From the NCBI RefSeq assembly GCF_003634705.1, contig NZ_RBWU01000002.1, positions 868,001 to 932,000 of the forward strand: 64,000 nucleotides of DNA, in the 5' to 3' direction. The position numbers and the translations under genes are program-made. Below the pieces are notes generated by a model, which did not search any database, was not told where the DNA came from, and was given only the letters and a program-made list of their open reading frames with translations. This DNA is from Actinomadura pelletieri DSM 43383. Its GTDB lineage: Bacteria; Actinomycetota; Actinomycetes; Streptosporangiales; Streptosporangiaceae. Positions 25,560 through 36,981 of the stretch are shown here, in pieces. Position 1 is the stretch's first letter. Each line of letters opens with the position of its first letter.

Positions 25560-26405
25560 ATGTCGCGCGAGAAGACCGGCCCCGACTTCGTGGAGGCGCT
25601 GGCCCGGGGCCTCGACGTCATCAAGGCGTTCGGCACGCGCCGACGCCCGATGTCGCTGTCGGAGATCGCGAGCGAGACCGGGCTGGCGCGGGCGACGGCA
25701 CGCCGGATCCTGCTGACCCTGGAACAGCTCGGCTACGTGCGGTCGAGCCCGGCCGGTTACCTGCTCGCCCCGCGCGTCCTCGAACTCGGCGTGGCCTACA
25801 CGCTCTCGGCCGGGCTGTGGGAGATCGCTCAACCGCATCTGCGGGAGCTGGTCGCGGCGACCGGGCAGGCGGCGTCGGTCGCGCAGCTCGACGGAGCGGA
25901 CATCATCTACGTGGCGCGCGTCGCGGTGCCCAAGGTCGTCGCCACGGTCATCAACGTGGGGACGCGGTTCCCCGCGCGGAGCACCGCGCTCGGCAAGACA
26001 CTGCTCTCCGCGTTGGGCCCGGACGACCTCGCCGCCGTGCTCGCGGCGCCGTCCTCGTCCGAGACCCCCGCGTTCCGGGAGCGTCCGATCGGACGTCTGG
26101 ACGACGATCTACGCGAGATCCGGTCACGGGGCTGGGCGGAGACCGACGAGGAGATGTCCCCGGGCGTGCGCTCGATCGCCGCGCCGATCCGGGACGGCGA
26201 CGGCACCGTGATCGCCGCGGTGAACGTGAGCGCCCTCGTCGCGGAGGTCACGCACGAGACGATGATCGAGGAGTATCTGCCGCTGCTGCTGGTCGCGGCG
26301 AGCGAGATCGGCCGCGACTACGCCCTCCTGCGCGACACGCCCCAGGAACAGGTCACGGCGCGGCCTACGTCCCGTCGTCGCTCCGAACCGACACGGGCGC
26401 GCTGA
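25560..26405 (+). CDS. IclR-family transcriptional regulator
   Basis: The protein has 281 residues from ATG 25560, with GAGGTG four bases upstream. The N-terminal winged helix has MSLSEIASETGLARATARRI (residues 31-50), and the ligand domain has the usual GTRFPARSTALGKTLL and the SIAAPIRDGDG turn. The middle closely follows the PcaR/PobR-type members, so an aromatic or sugar acid ligand is possible. It diverges from the ABC transporter operon across 273 bp that hold no gene, and so probably controls that operon. The C-terminal 20 residues are an Arg/Thr-rich tail. Confidence 0.9.
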   Translation: MSREKTGPDFVEALARGLDVIKAFGTRRRPMSLSEIASETGLARATARRILLTLEQLGYVRSSPAGYLLAPRVLELGVAYTLSAGLWEIAQPHLRELVAATGQAASVAQLDGADIIYVARVAVPKVVATVINVGTRFPARSTALGKTLLSALGPDDLAAVLAAPSSSETPAFRERPIGRLDDDLREIRSRGWAETDEEMSPGVRSIAAPIRDGDGTVIAAVNVSALVAEVTHETMIEEYLPLLLVAASEIGRDYALLRDTPQEQVTARPTSRRRSEPTRAR

Positions 26406-26422
26406 CCTCGGCGCGACCCGGC

Positions 26423-26530
26423 TCAGTACGGCAGGACCCGCCCTGACGGGGTGCGAAGGTCGAGGGTCGAACGCCGGGACCTGCGACCGGTGGGACGTTT
26501 GCGGGATCTGATGCGGACTCGGCCTTTCAT
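26423..26530 (-). CDS. Very small basic protein, 35 residues
   Basis: From ATG 26530, with CAGGAGAGAACC directly upstream at good spacing, the frame encodes a 35-residue peptide with about a dozen Arg/Lys residues, beginning MKGRVRIRSRKRPTG and ending GRVLPY. The strong ribosome-binding site is the main argument that it is translated. The composition suggests nucleic-acid binding or a short regulatory peptide. It lies between convergent genes and is not recognised. Confidence 0.4.
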   Translation of the reverse strand: MKGRVRIRSRKRPTGRRSRRSTLDLRTPSGRVLPY

Positions 26531-26686
26531 GATGGTTCTCTCCTGCCGCTCGACGGCACGGGGCCGTTGCCCCGTTCTCCCTGAATTCACCATTTCGCAG
26601 GGTTGTGGTCGGCGCATCGTCCGCGGGGGGGACGCCGCATTCACCCCTGCGTCGCAGTTTCGCGCGACCTTGCTACACCTCTCGTG

Positions 26687-27577
26687 TCAGGCGCCGCGCT
26701 CCTGCGCCACCTGCGCGCGGACCGCCGGCGCGATCTCCTCGGCGAAACGCCTGATCTGGGTCTCCGGGTCGCCCTCCGCCCAGAGGATGAAGGTGTCCAT
26801 CCCGGAGCCGACGGCGAGATCGGTGAGTTCGTCCGTCCACTGGGACACCGGGCCGCGCAGGAACCCTTCGGACGCGCCGTCGGTGATCGTCCCGTTGATG
26901 TTGTAGAGCCTGCGGATCTCCGCCGGGTCGCGTCCGGCGGACACGGCGGCCTCGTCGATGCGCGCGTGCAGCTCCGGCAGCCGCTCCGGCCCCGCCCACG
27001 GCGTGGACGGGAGCCAACCGTCGGCGGCACGTCCCGTCAGCGCCAGACCGCGCGGGCCGCCGACACCGAGCCACAACTCCATGCGATGCGCCGGGACCGG
27101 CCCCGCCTTGGCGCCCTTCAACCGGTAGTGGTCGCCGTCGAAACGAAGGTTCCGTTCCCCGCTCCAGACCTTCCTAATGACGGTGACGGCCTCCTCCAGC
27201 GCGTCGGCCGCGTCCCGGCCCGTCCGGCGCGGGCCGCCGAACGCCTCGATCGCGTCCCAGAACGCGCCCGCGCCGAGCCCCAGTTCGGCGCGTCCGCCGC
27301 TCAGGACGTCCAGGCTCGCGGCGGCCTTCGCCAGCACCGCCGGCGGACGGAACGGAAGGCTCGCGACATCGGGGAACACCCGGACCCGTGTGGTGACGGC
27401 GGCGATCATGCTGAGCAGCGTCCAGGTGTCGACGTACCGGCGCTGGTAGGGATGATCCTGGACGCCGATCAGGTCCAGCCCCGCCCGGTCGGCGGCACGG
27501 GCCGTGTCCAGCAGCGGATCGTCCGCGTCGGGGACGAGGAAGTACCCGAACTCAAGTGGTCTGCCATAGTCGCTCAT
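26687..27577 (-). CDS. LLM-class F420-dependent oxidoreductase
   Basis: The protein has 296 residues, a luciferase-like TIM barrel. Characteristic segments are FGYFLVPDADDPLLDTARAA, the LDLIGVQDHPYQRRYVDTW helix with the cofactor-contacting region, then ELGLGAGAFWDAI and the C-terminal active-site strands. Such proteins use reduced F420 or FMN to reduce or oxidise varied substrates in actinomycetes. The precise reaction is not inferable. It reads away from galT, from which it is separated by 283 bp without a convincing gene. Confidence 0.85.
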   Translation of the reverse strand: MSDYGRPLEFGYFLVPDADDPLLDTARAADRAGLDLIGVQDHPYQRRYVDTWTLLSMIAAVTTRVRVFPDVASLPFRPPAVLAKAAASLDVLSGGRAELGLGAGAFWDAIEAFGGPRRTGRDAADALEEAVTVIRKVWSGERNLRFDGDHYRLKGAKAGPVPAHRMELWLGVGGPRGLALTGRAADGWLPSTPWAGPERLPELHARIDEAAVSAGRDPAEIRRLYNINGTITDGASEGFLRGPVSQWTDELTDLAVGSGMDTFILWAEGDPETQIRRFAEEIAPAVRAQVAQERGA

Positions 27578-27860
27578 GCCGCCGAGAACCCCGCGCGACC
27601 ACGCTCTGTTCCCGAGAGCGCATACCGTGGACCGCCACGCTGATCGCCGACCGCCAGGCCGGGGAGCCCGGTGCGGCCGTGGCGGTGCCGCTGGTCGGCC
27701 GTCCGGACGCCGAGACCGCCTCGGTGGTGACGGGGATCGCGCAGGTTCACGCGGGCGGTGTCGCGCGGTCGACCGGCGGCGGGTGCTCGGCCAGGGCCCG
27801 GCGGTCGATCCCGTGCGCGGAACGCGACCGTCCCGTGCGCCGCCGGTAGCATCCCGGGAG

Positions 27861-28859
27861 ATGCACCGGACACGCGCGCGGCTCTCCGACGGCCGCGAGA
27901 TCGTCTACTACGACGAGGCACCGGGCCGGGTGCCGGTCGCCGACCCGCGACGCCTTCCGCAGGTCGAGCCGGTGAGCGAGATCCGCCGCGACCCGCTGAC
28001 CGGCGACCATGTCACGATCACCGCGCACCGCAACACCCGGACGTTCCTGCCGCCCGCCGACCGGTGCCCGCTGTGTCCGGGCGGCCCCGACTCGGAGATC
28101 CCGGACCCGTCCTACGACGTCGCGGTCTTCGAGAACCGGTTCCCGTCCTTCGCGGGCGACGGACGTTGCGAGGTCGTGTGCTTCACCGACGACCACTCCG
28201 CGTCCATGGCCGACCTTCCCGTCACCCGTTTCCGGACGGTCGTCGACGCCTGGGCCGACCGGACCGCGGAACTGTCCGCGCTCCCGGGCGTCGCGCAGGT
28301 GTTCGTGTTCGAGAACCGCGGCGTCGAGATCGGCGTGACCCTGCACCACCCCCACGGACAGATCTATGCGTATCCATTCGTTCCACCCCGAACCGAACGG
28401 GTGCTCGCGCGGGCCGCCGCCCGCCCCGGGCTGTTCGGCGATGTGCTGGAGGCCGAACTCGCCGGGCCCCGCGTCGTCCTGTCCGGCGAGCACTGGACGG
28501 GATACGTGCCCGCCGCCGCCCGCTGGCCCGTGGAGGTGCACCTGACGCCGCACCGGCACGTCCCCGACCTCCCGGCCCTCGACGGCGCCGAACGCGATGA
28601 GCTGGCCGTCCTCTACCGCGACCTGCTCCGCCGCTGCGACGCCCTCTACGGCGCCCCGCTCCCGTACGTGGCGGGCTGGCACCAGGCGCCCGTGGGCGCG
28701 GGACGCGATCTCCTCCGCCTTCACCTGGAGCTCTTCTCCGTCCGCCGCGCCCCCGACAAGCTCAAACAGCTGGCGGGATCGGAGTCGGGCATGGGCGCCT
28801 GGCTCAACGACGTTCCGCCGGAGGACGCGGCGGCGCGTCTCCGCGAGGTCGTGCTCTGA
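27861..28859 (+). CDS. galT: Galactose-1-phosphate uridylyltransferase
   Basis: The protein has 332 residues. The HIT-superfamily active site reads HHPHGQ (residues 162-167), where His165 becomes uridylylated. CPLC (69-72) is the zinc-binding pair. The domain openers SEIRRDPLTGDHVTITAHRN and FENRFPSF and the C-terminal HLELFSVRRAPDKLKQLAGS are standard GalT. It transfers UMP from UDP-glucose to galactose 1-phosphate in the Leloir pathway. No galK or galE is next to it in the window. The ribosome site (GGGAG) abuts the ATG, so the start is slightly uncertain. Confidence 0.93.
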   Translation: MHRTRARLSDGREIVYYDEAPGRVPVADPRRLPQVEPVSEIRRDPLTGDHVTITAHRNTRTFLPPADRCPLCPGGPDSEIPDPSYDVAVFENRFPSFAGDGRCEVVCFTDDHSASMADLPVTRFRTVVDAWADRTAELSALPGVAQVFVFENRGVEIGVTLHHPHGQIYAYPFVPPRTERVLARAAARPGLFGDVLEAELAGPRVVLSGEHWTGYVPAAARWPVEVHLTPHRHVPDLPALDGAERDELAVLYRDLLRRCDALYGAPLPYVAGWHQAPVGAGRDLLRLHLELFSVRRAPDKLKQLAGSESGMGAWLNDVPPEDAAARLREVVL

Positions 28860-28926
28860 TCACGTCACGGTCTGGTTTTCCTGACTCCGTGGAACGATCT
28901 GAGTCGCGTGGCCTAACCTCCGACGC

Positions 28927-29832
28927 ATGCCGGAAAGCGTGCAGGCCTTCCCGCTCGCGGACGGGTCGTTCGACGGCGTCGCCGCCACCTCCGAGGGGCC
29001 GCCGCTGGCGTTCGCGTCCCGAACGTCCCACGGCGCGAACACAGGCCAGGTATGGAATCTGACGTCCGGTGCCGTCCATGGCCCGCCGATCCCCGACTTC
29101 CCCGCCGGACGCGCCGAGTGGACGTTCGGCGTCCCCGCGTCCTCGCCGATCGTGGCCTGGACGCATCGTGACCGCGTCCATGTCCACGACCTCGGCACGG
29201 GCGGGGAAACGGTCCTCGACGGCCAACCCGACCTGCTCGGCCTCGCCGCCCACTCCGGCCGCGGCGCCGTCGTCGCGGTCTTCGGTCCCGCGCGCGACGC
29301 CGAGGTCGTCGTCTGGGACGCCGCGACCGGTGACCGGCTGACCGAGTTCACCCTCTGGCTCGGGCACCACACGGCCATCGACCGGTCGATGCTGCACGCC
29401 ACCCCCGCCTCCGGCCCGGTCGTCGCCCTGGCCGGCGGCGCCGATGTGCTCGTCCTGGACGTGGAACGCGGCGGGGACGCGGTCACGGCCGTCCCGTCCG
29501 GGCACGCCGTGATGGCGCCGTCGCCGCACGGCCTCGTCCTCGTCGAGGTCGCCGAGCACGCCCTGCACGTCCGGGGCGTGGACGGCGACCGTCTCGCGGT
29601 GCTCGACGTCCCCGAACCCTGCGGGCCGGTCGCGGCCTCCGGCGCGGACCCCCTGCTGGTCGCCGCCGCGCTTCGGGACGACCCCTGCGCGGTGCTGGCC
29701 TGGGACGCCGCGGCATCCGCTCCGTCCCACCGCGTCAAGGTCCCGGCACCGGTCATCGACCTGGCCCTCGCCCCGGACGGCACACTCCTCGCCGCCACCG
29801 ACGAGGGCCTGTTCACCGCCCGGCTGAGTTGA
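28927..29832 (+). CDS. WD40-like beta-propeller protein of unknown function
   Basis: The protein has 301 residues and no signal peptide. Repeats of about 40-45 residues read as propeller blades, with strands such as GQVWNLTSGAVHG, DRVHVHDLGTGG, EVVVWDAATGDRL and LAWDAAASAP spaced regularly. The VWD and HD phrases resemble WD40 blades without strict GH-WD motifs. It follows galT by 67 bp in the same direction and could share its transcript. No catalytic motif is visible; it may be a scaffold or binding protein. Confidence 0.65.
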   Translation: MPESVQAFPLADGSFDGVAATSEGPPLAFASRTSHGANTGQVWNLTSGAVHGPPIPDFPAGRAEWTFGVPASSPIVAWTHRDRVHVHDLGTGGETVLDGQPDLLGLAAHSGRGAVVAVFGPARDAEVVVWDAATGDRLTEFTLWLGHHTAIDRSMLHATPASGPVVALAGGADVLVLDVERGGDAVTAVPSGHAVMAPSPHGLVLVEVAEHALHVRGVDGDRLAVLDVPEPCGPVAASGADPLLVAAALRDDPCAVLAWDAAASAPSHRVKVPAPVIDLALAPDGTLLAATDEGLFTARLS

Positions 29833-29860
29833 CCGGCCCCGGCCGTCCGACACCGTTCGA

Positions 29861-29872
29861 GAAAACGCTTTC
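29861..29872. promoter_or_regulatory. LacI-type operator upstream of the lacI-like gene
   Basis: GAAAACGCTTTC is a 12-bp palindrome with one mismatched pair and the central CG typical of LacI/GalR operators. It lies 70 bp before the lacI-like start and suggests autoregulation. Confidence 0.55.
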
Positions 29873-29942
29873 CGGGTACGTTGACGCACGGGTGCGGACT
29901 CCATGGAGCGGTGCCGCGCCGGTCGGCGACGAGGGGGCGGGG

Positions 29943-31028
29943 ATGACGGAACCGGCGGACGGGCACCGAGCCGCGACGGCCGGGAGGGAGCGGGCCCGCG
30001 ACCGTGGCTACGTGACCCTCCAGGACGTGGCGAGGGAGGCCGGGGTCTCGCTCGCCACCGCGTCCCGCGTCCTCAACGGGACCTCCCAGGTCCGCGCCGA
30101 CCTGCGGAACCGCGTGCTCACCGCGGCCGCCGACCTGAGCTACACCCCGAACGCGCACGCGCAGGCGCTCGCCAGTTCGTCGAGCAAGTCCGTCGGCGTC
30201 GTCTGTCACGACGTCAGCGACCCCTACTTCGCCGCCATCGCGGACGGTGTGATGCGCACGGCCGCCGACCACGGCATGCTCGTGATGCTCGCCAGCACGT
30301 TCCACGATCCCGTCCGCGAGGTCCGGTACGTGGCGATGCTGCGCGCCCAGCGGGCCCGCGCCATCCTGCTCATCGGCTCCGGCTACGAGGACCGCGACTG
30401 GGAGCGGTCGATGTGCGCCGAACTCGACCCCTACCAGCGCACCGGCGGCCGTGTCGCCGTCCTCAGCCGCCATCGCGGCCTCCGGGTCGACGCGGTCCTG
30501 CCGCAGAACCGGGAGGGCGCCGCCGCCCTCGCCCGCGCGCTGCTCGACCTCGGGCACCGCGACTTCGGGGTGCTGACGGGCCCGCGCACGCTCACCACGG
30601 TCTCCGACCGGCTCGGCGGCTTCCTCGACGCGCTCGCCGAGGCGGGCGTCCGGGTCCCACCGGGACGCATCGTCGAGGCGGCGTTCACCCGTGCCGGCGG
30701 ATACGCCGCCGCGACCGAGCTGGTCCGGCTCAAAAACCGTCCGACATGCGTGTTCGCGGTGACCGACCTGATGGCGATCGGCGCGCTCGCCGCGTTCCGC
30801 GACCACGCGGTGTCCGTGCCCGGCGACGTCTCGCTCGCCGGGTTCGACGACATCCCGATCGTCCGCGACCTGACCCCGTCGCTCACCACCGTCGCCCTGC
30901 CGCTGGACGCGATGGGCGAACGCCTCATGGGCCTGGCGCTCCGCGAACCGGCCGCGCGCCGCAGCCGCGTCGAACGGGTCTCCGGCGAGGTCGTCCTGCG
31001 CGCCAGCACCGCACCGCCCGCCGCCTGA
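29943..31028 (+). CDS. LacI-family transcriptional regulator
   Basis: The protein has 361 residues from ATG 29943, behind GGGGGCGGGG. The DNA-binding headpiece is clear: VTLQDVAREAGVSLATASRV, then LNGTSQV, and the hinge helix ANALAS variant NAHAQALASS. The ligand core follows (VGVVCHDVSDPYFAAIADGV, LVRLKNRPTCVFAVTDLMAI). Such regulators sense sugars or nucleosides. A LacI-type operator sits upstream of its own gene; galT and the ABC importer are plausible further targets. A 28-bp hairpin ends the gene. Confidence 0.92.
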   Translation: MTEPADGHRAATAGRERARDRGYVTLQDVAREAGVSLATASRVLNGTSQVRADLRNRVLTAAADLSYTPNAHAQALASSSSKSVGVVCHDVSDPYFAAIADGVMRTAADHGMLVMLASTFHDPVREVRYVAMLRAQRARAILLIGSGYEDRDWERSMCAELDPYQRTGGRVAVLSRHRGLRVDAVLPQNREGAAALARALLDLGHRDFGVLTGPRTLTTVSDRLGGFLDALAEAGVRVPPGRIVEAAFTRAGGYAAATELVRLKNRPTCVFAVTDLMAIGALAAFRDHAVSVPGDVSLAGFDDIPIVRDLTPSLTTVALPLDAMGERLMGLALREPAARRSRVERVSGEVVLRASTAPPAA

Positions 31029-31035
31029 AACGACA

Positions 31036-31063
31036 GAACCCGCCCGGAGATCCGGACGGGTTC
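31036..31063. terminator. Hairpin terminator after the lacI-like gene
   Basis: GAACCCGCCCGG and CCGGACGGGTTC pair over 12 bp with one mismatch around an AGAT loop. It starts 8 bp after the stop codon and also faces the convergent small frame at 31087. Confidence 0.75.
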
Positions 31064-31086
31064 GGAATCCATGTCGGCCGTGGCCG

Positions 31087-31209
31087 TCAACGCGTGGCGG
31101 TCTCTCTCGCCTCGGTCTCCGTCGGACGCTCGGAGCCGCCGTCCGCCGGCGGCCGCTCCGGCCACGCGACGATCTTGGTGCGACGAGGGTTCGCCAAGGG
31201 ATTGCTCAT
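31087..31209 (-). CDS. Very small protein, 40 residues
   Basis: From ATG 31209 the frame encodes a 40-residue product beginning MSNPLANPRRTKIVAWPERP and ending in a Glu/Thr-rich tail. AGGAGG lies upstream, but 12 bases from the ATG, longer than ideal. The product is not recognised. Its split into a basic, hydrophobic head and acidic tail is unlike random frames. It may be a short peptide gene or an unexpressed frame; no processing enzyme that would make it a peptide precursor is adjacent. Confidence 0.3.
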   Translation of the reverse strand: MSNPLANPRRTKIVAWPERPPADGGSERPTETEARETATR

Positions 31210-31362
31210 CGTTACTGCTGTCCTCCTGTAGGGCGCCTGAGATGGAGAAGATGTTCCGATGACGGGCCCGTTTCCGCAAATGGGTCTAGACCTCATGCCC
31301 GACGGCGCGTCCCGGCCGGAAAGCCGCTCGCCGCTGTCGGGCCCTCCTGGCACTCTTTCCCC

Positions 31363-34075
<2,713 letters not shown>

Positions 34076-34153
34076 TTACAGCACCCATAAAGTTACCGAT
34101 GGTGACACATTGCTCTCTTGAATCTCTCGCGCGCTTCCGGGTAAAGCGTGGGC

Positions 34154-34534
34154 ATGACGGAGTCGTACGAACCCGCGGAGATCGACGACTCGCTGGAGCA
34201 GAACCTCGTGCTCGTCCGGCGGGTGATCGACGCCGCGAACGAGGAGATGGCGGCCAAGGCGCGGCAGCGCCTTCCCGCGCTGCGGTTCGGGGCGGTCGCG
34301 GGTGCGTTCGGTGTCATGGCGGCCGCCGCCACGTACCGGATGAACGTGATCCTGCTGGAGAAGAAGCTGCCGCCGGAGCTGGCGTCGTTCGTCGCGGCGG
34401 CCGTGTACGGGAGCGGTGCCGGTGCCGCGGCGCTGGCCGCGTCCCGCAAGTGGAAGGGCCTGCCGCCGCCGCTGCCCAGCCAGACGGTGCGCCAGGTCCT
34501 GGAGACGATCGCCGACAACGACCGGTCCACCTGA
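34154..34534 (+). CDS. Small membrane protein, holin-superfamily-like
   Basis: The protein has 126 residues from ATG 34154 (a GTG two codons upstream is possible). It has an acidic amphipathic head, a basic stretch AAKARQRLP, then two hydrophobic segments (FGAVAGAFGVMAAAATY, and ASFVAAAVYGSGAGAAALAA) and a soluble tail. The arrangement resembles the phage-holin-like DUF1469 proteins found widely in actinomycete chromosomes, which are not phage genes. Function unknown. The next gene follows after 3 bp, so they form a likely pair. Confidence 0.55.
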   Translation: MTESYEPAEIDDSLEQNLVLVRRVIDAANEEMAAKARQRLPALRFGAVAGAFGVMAAAATYRMNVILLEKKLPPELASFVAAAVYGSGAGAAALAASRKWKGLPPPLPSQTVRQVLETIADNDRST

Positions 34535-34537
34535 CGC

Positions 34538-35431
34538 ATGGGGGACGGCGGCGGGCCCGGGGAGGTGCGGGCCGGCGACCTGACCGGCGTGCGCGCCGCC
34601 CGGCCGGAGGCGATCGCCGAAGCGGCGGCGGCCAGGGAACGCCGGGCCGAACCGCCCGGTGGGTCAGGCCCGCTGCTGCTCATCGCGGCGGACCAGCCCG
34701 CGCGGGGCACCCTCGGGGTGGGCGGTGACCTGACCGCGATGGCGGACCGGCGCGACCTGCTCGACCGGCTGTGCGTCGCGCTCGACCGGCCCGGCGTGGA
34801 CGGCGTCATCGGCACCCCCGACGTCTTGGAGGACCTGATGCTGCTCGGCGTCCTGGACGGCCGACTCGCGATCGGGTCGATGAACCGGGGCGGGCTCGCC
34901 GGCACGGTGTTCGAGGCCGACGACCGGTTCACCGCCTACGACGCCGCCGCGATCGCCGCGTCGCGCCTCGACGGCGGCAAGATGCTGCTCCGCGTCGACG
35001 ACACCGACCCGGCGACCGTCCACACCCTGGAGGGCTGCGCGCGGGCCGTGTCGGAGTTGGCGCGGCACCGGCTGACGGCGGTGGTGGAGCCGTTCGTCGC
35101 GCACCGCGTCGACGGCCGCGTCCGGAACCTGCTGACGCCTGAGGCGATGATCCGCGCGGTGTCGGTCGCCTCCGGGCTCGGCGTGACATCGGCGTACACG
35201 TGGCTGGTCGCGCCGGTCGTGCCGGAGATGGAACGGGTGGTGGCGGCGACGACGCTGCCCGTCCTGGTGTTCGGCGGCGACACCGGCGGGGAGCCGGGGG
35301 AGTGGCTGGACGGCTGGCGGCGCGCGCTGCGGATACCGGCGGTGCGGGGAGTCGTCGTCGGTCGCGCGCTGCTCTACCCGCGAGACGGAGACGTGCGAAC
35401 CGCCGTGGACACGGCCGTCGAGGTGTTGTGA
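34538..35431 (+). CDS. Cgl0159-like (beta/alpha)8 aldolase-fold protein
   Basis: The protein has 297 residues. It follows the pattern of the Cgl0159 family, which is related to class I aldolases such as deoxyribose-phosphate aldolase: LLLIAADQPARGTLGVGGDL, GTPDVLEDLM, GSMNRGGLAGTVFE, SRLDGGKMLLRVDDTDPATV and the closing VVGRALLYP. Lysines in GGKMLLR could be the Schiff-base residue. Family members lie in inositol-catabolism clusters of corynebacteria, but no iol genes are here. Reaction unknown. It ends 30 bp before the molybdoenzyme operon and could be its first gene. Confidence 0.75.
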   Translation: MGDGGGPGEVRAGDLTGVRAARPEAIAEAAAARERRAEPPGGSGPLLLIAADQPARGTLGVGGDLTAMADRRDLLDRLCVALDRPGVDGVIGTPDVLEDLMLLGVLDGRLAIGSMNRGGLAGTVFEADDRFTAYDAAAIAASRLDGGKMLLRVDDTDPATVHTLEGCARAVSELARHRLTAVVEPFVAHRVDGRVRNLLTPEAMIRAVSVASGLGVTSAYTWLVAPVVPEMERVVAATTLPVLVFGGDTGGEPGEWLDGWRRALRIPAVRGVVVGRALLYPRDGDVRTAVDTAVEVL

Positions 35432-35461
35432 TCGACTAGCCATCCCGGGTAGGCCGGAACC

Positions 35462-36007
35462 ATGGAGAATCCGACCACCCCGGTACATGCCGACATCACC
35501 CTCGTGGTGAACGGTCAGGAACACCGGCTCAACGTCGACACCCGAGCGTCCCTCCTGGATGTGCTGCGCGAGACGCTCGGGTTGACCGGTTCGAAGAAGG
35601 GGTGCGACCACGGGCAGTGCGGCGCCTGCACGATCCTCATCGGTGGACGCCGCGCCAACGGATGCCTCGCGCTGGCCGTCGCGCATGACGGCGCCGACAT
35701 CGTCACCGTCGAAGGACTCGCGGAAGGCGACCGGCTCAGCCCGATCCAGCAGGCGTTCATCGAACAGGACGCGTTCCAGTGCGGGTACTGCACACCCGGT
35801 CAGCTGTGTTCCGCGACGGGGATGCTCGACGAGGTCGCGCGGGGCTGGCCGAGTGTGGTGACCGATGACCTCGGCTCCGACCCCGTCCTGGACGACGACG
35901 AGATACGCGAACGGATGAGCGGCAACCTGTGCCGGTGCGGCGCGTACGTCGGCATCGTCGCCGCCGTGAGGCAGGCGGCTCGGGAAAGAGAGGCCGCCGA
36001 GGCATGA
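35462..36007 (+). CDS. Molybdenum hydroxylase, 2Fe-2S subunit (PaoA/YagT type)
   Basis: The protein has 181 residues. Eight Cys ligands for two [2Fe-2S] clusters are in place: Cys48, 53, 56 and 68 in KKGCDHGQCGACTI...NGC, and Cys107, 110, 157 and 159 in FQCGYCTPGQ...NLCRCG. It carries electrons from the molybdenum site to FAD in xanthine-dehydrogenase-family enzymes. Unlike E. coli PaoA there is no obvious Tat signal at the N-terminus, so a cytoplasmic enzyme is expected. Its stop overlaps the FAD-subunit start (ATGA). Substrate probably an aldehyde or N-heterocycle. Confidence 0.92.
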   Translation: MENPTTPVHADITLVVNGQEHRLNVDTRASLLDVLRETLGLTGSKKGCDHGQCGACTILIGGRRANGCLALAVAHDGADIVTVEGLAEGDRLSPIQQAFIEQDAFQCGYCTPGQLCSATGMLDEVARGWPSVVTDDLGSDPVLDDDEIRERMSGNLCRCGAYVGIVAAVRQAAREREAAEA

Positions 36008-36981
36008 GACCCTTCACCTACGAGCGCGCCACCAGCGCCGAGGACGCCCTGGCACGCCATGACGGCGAAACGTACTACCTCGGCGGCGGCACCAACCTCG
36101 TCGATCTGATGCGGCTCGGCGTCGAGACGCCGGCCCGGCTCGTCGACGTCGCTCACCTCCCGCACGACCGGATCCAGCTCACCCCGGACGGCGGGCTCGT
36201 CATCGGCGCGGCCGTGAGCAACAGCGACCTCGCCGCGGACCGGGCGGTGCGCGAGGGGCAGCCCATGCTGGCGCAGGCCGTCCTGGCGGGCGCGTCCGGG
36301 CAGATCCGCAACCTCGCGACGGTCGGCGGCAACCTGCTGCAACGCACCCGCTGTTCCTACTTCCAGGACGCCGCCAAGCCGTGCAACAAGCGGAACCCCG
36401 GCAGCGGATGCCCGGCGCGGGAGGGCGAGCACCACAACCTGGCGATCCTCGGGCATTCCACGGCGTGCGTGGCGACACATCCGTCCGACATGGCGGTGGC
36501 CCTGGCGGCGCTGGACGCGTCGGTGCGCGTCCGGAACCGGGACGGGGAGAGGACCATCCCCATGGACGAGTTCCACCGGCTCCCAGGCGCCGAGCCCGAA
36601 CGCGACACCGTCCTCGAACCGGGCGACCTCGTCACGGCGGTCGAGGTTCCGCCGCTCGGTATGCCGTCCCGGTACCGCAAGGTCAGGGAACGGGCGTCGT
36701 TCGCGTTCGCGCTGGTGTCGATCGCGGCGGCGCTGGACGTGGACGGCGGCATGGTCCGGGACGTCCGGGTGGCGCTGGGCGGTGTGGCGCACAAGCCGTG
36801 GCGGGCGCGCCGCGCCGAAGAGGTCCTGCGCGGATCGGCGGCGACACGGGAGTCGTTCCTGCGCGCCGCCGAGGCCGAACTGGAGGCCGCGGCCCCGCTG
36901 CGCGACAACGCCTACAAGGTGCCGCTCGCGCGCAACCTGATCGTCCGGACGCTGACCGAGCTGGTGGAGGGGACGGCATGA
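36004..36981 (+). CDS. Molybdenum hydroxylase, FAD subunit with extra Fe-S site (PaoB/YagS type)
   Basis: The protein has 325 residues. FAD contacts are in YYLGGGTNLVDLM (24-36) and the SGQIRNLATVGGNLLQRTRC segment. Four cysteines, 117 (RTRC), 127 (KPCNKR), 136 (GSGC) and 155 (TAC), match the extra [4Fe-4S] binding loop known from PaoB of the periplasmic aldehyde oxidoreductase, a feature absent from CoxM-type subunits. This puts the complex in the PaoABC/YagTSR branch. Coupled by ATGA overlaps on both sides, giving a strict S-M-L gene order. Confidence 0.92.
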   Translation: MRPFTYERATSAEDALARHDGETYYLGGGTNLVDLMRLGVETPARLVDVAHLPHDRIQLTPDGGLVIGAAVSNSDLAADRAVREGQPMLAQAVLAGASGQIRNLATVGGNLLQRTRCSYFQDAAKPCNKRNPGSGCPAREGEHHNLAILGHSTACVATHPSDMAVALAALDASVRVRNRDGERTIPMDEFHRLPGAEPERDTVLEPGDLVTAVEVPPLGMPSRYRKVRERASFAFALVSIAAALDVDGGMVRDVRVALGGVAHKPWRARRAEEVLRGSAATRESFLRAAEAELEAAAPLRDNAYKVPLARNLIVRTLTELVEGTA

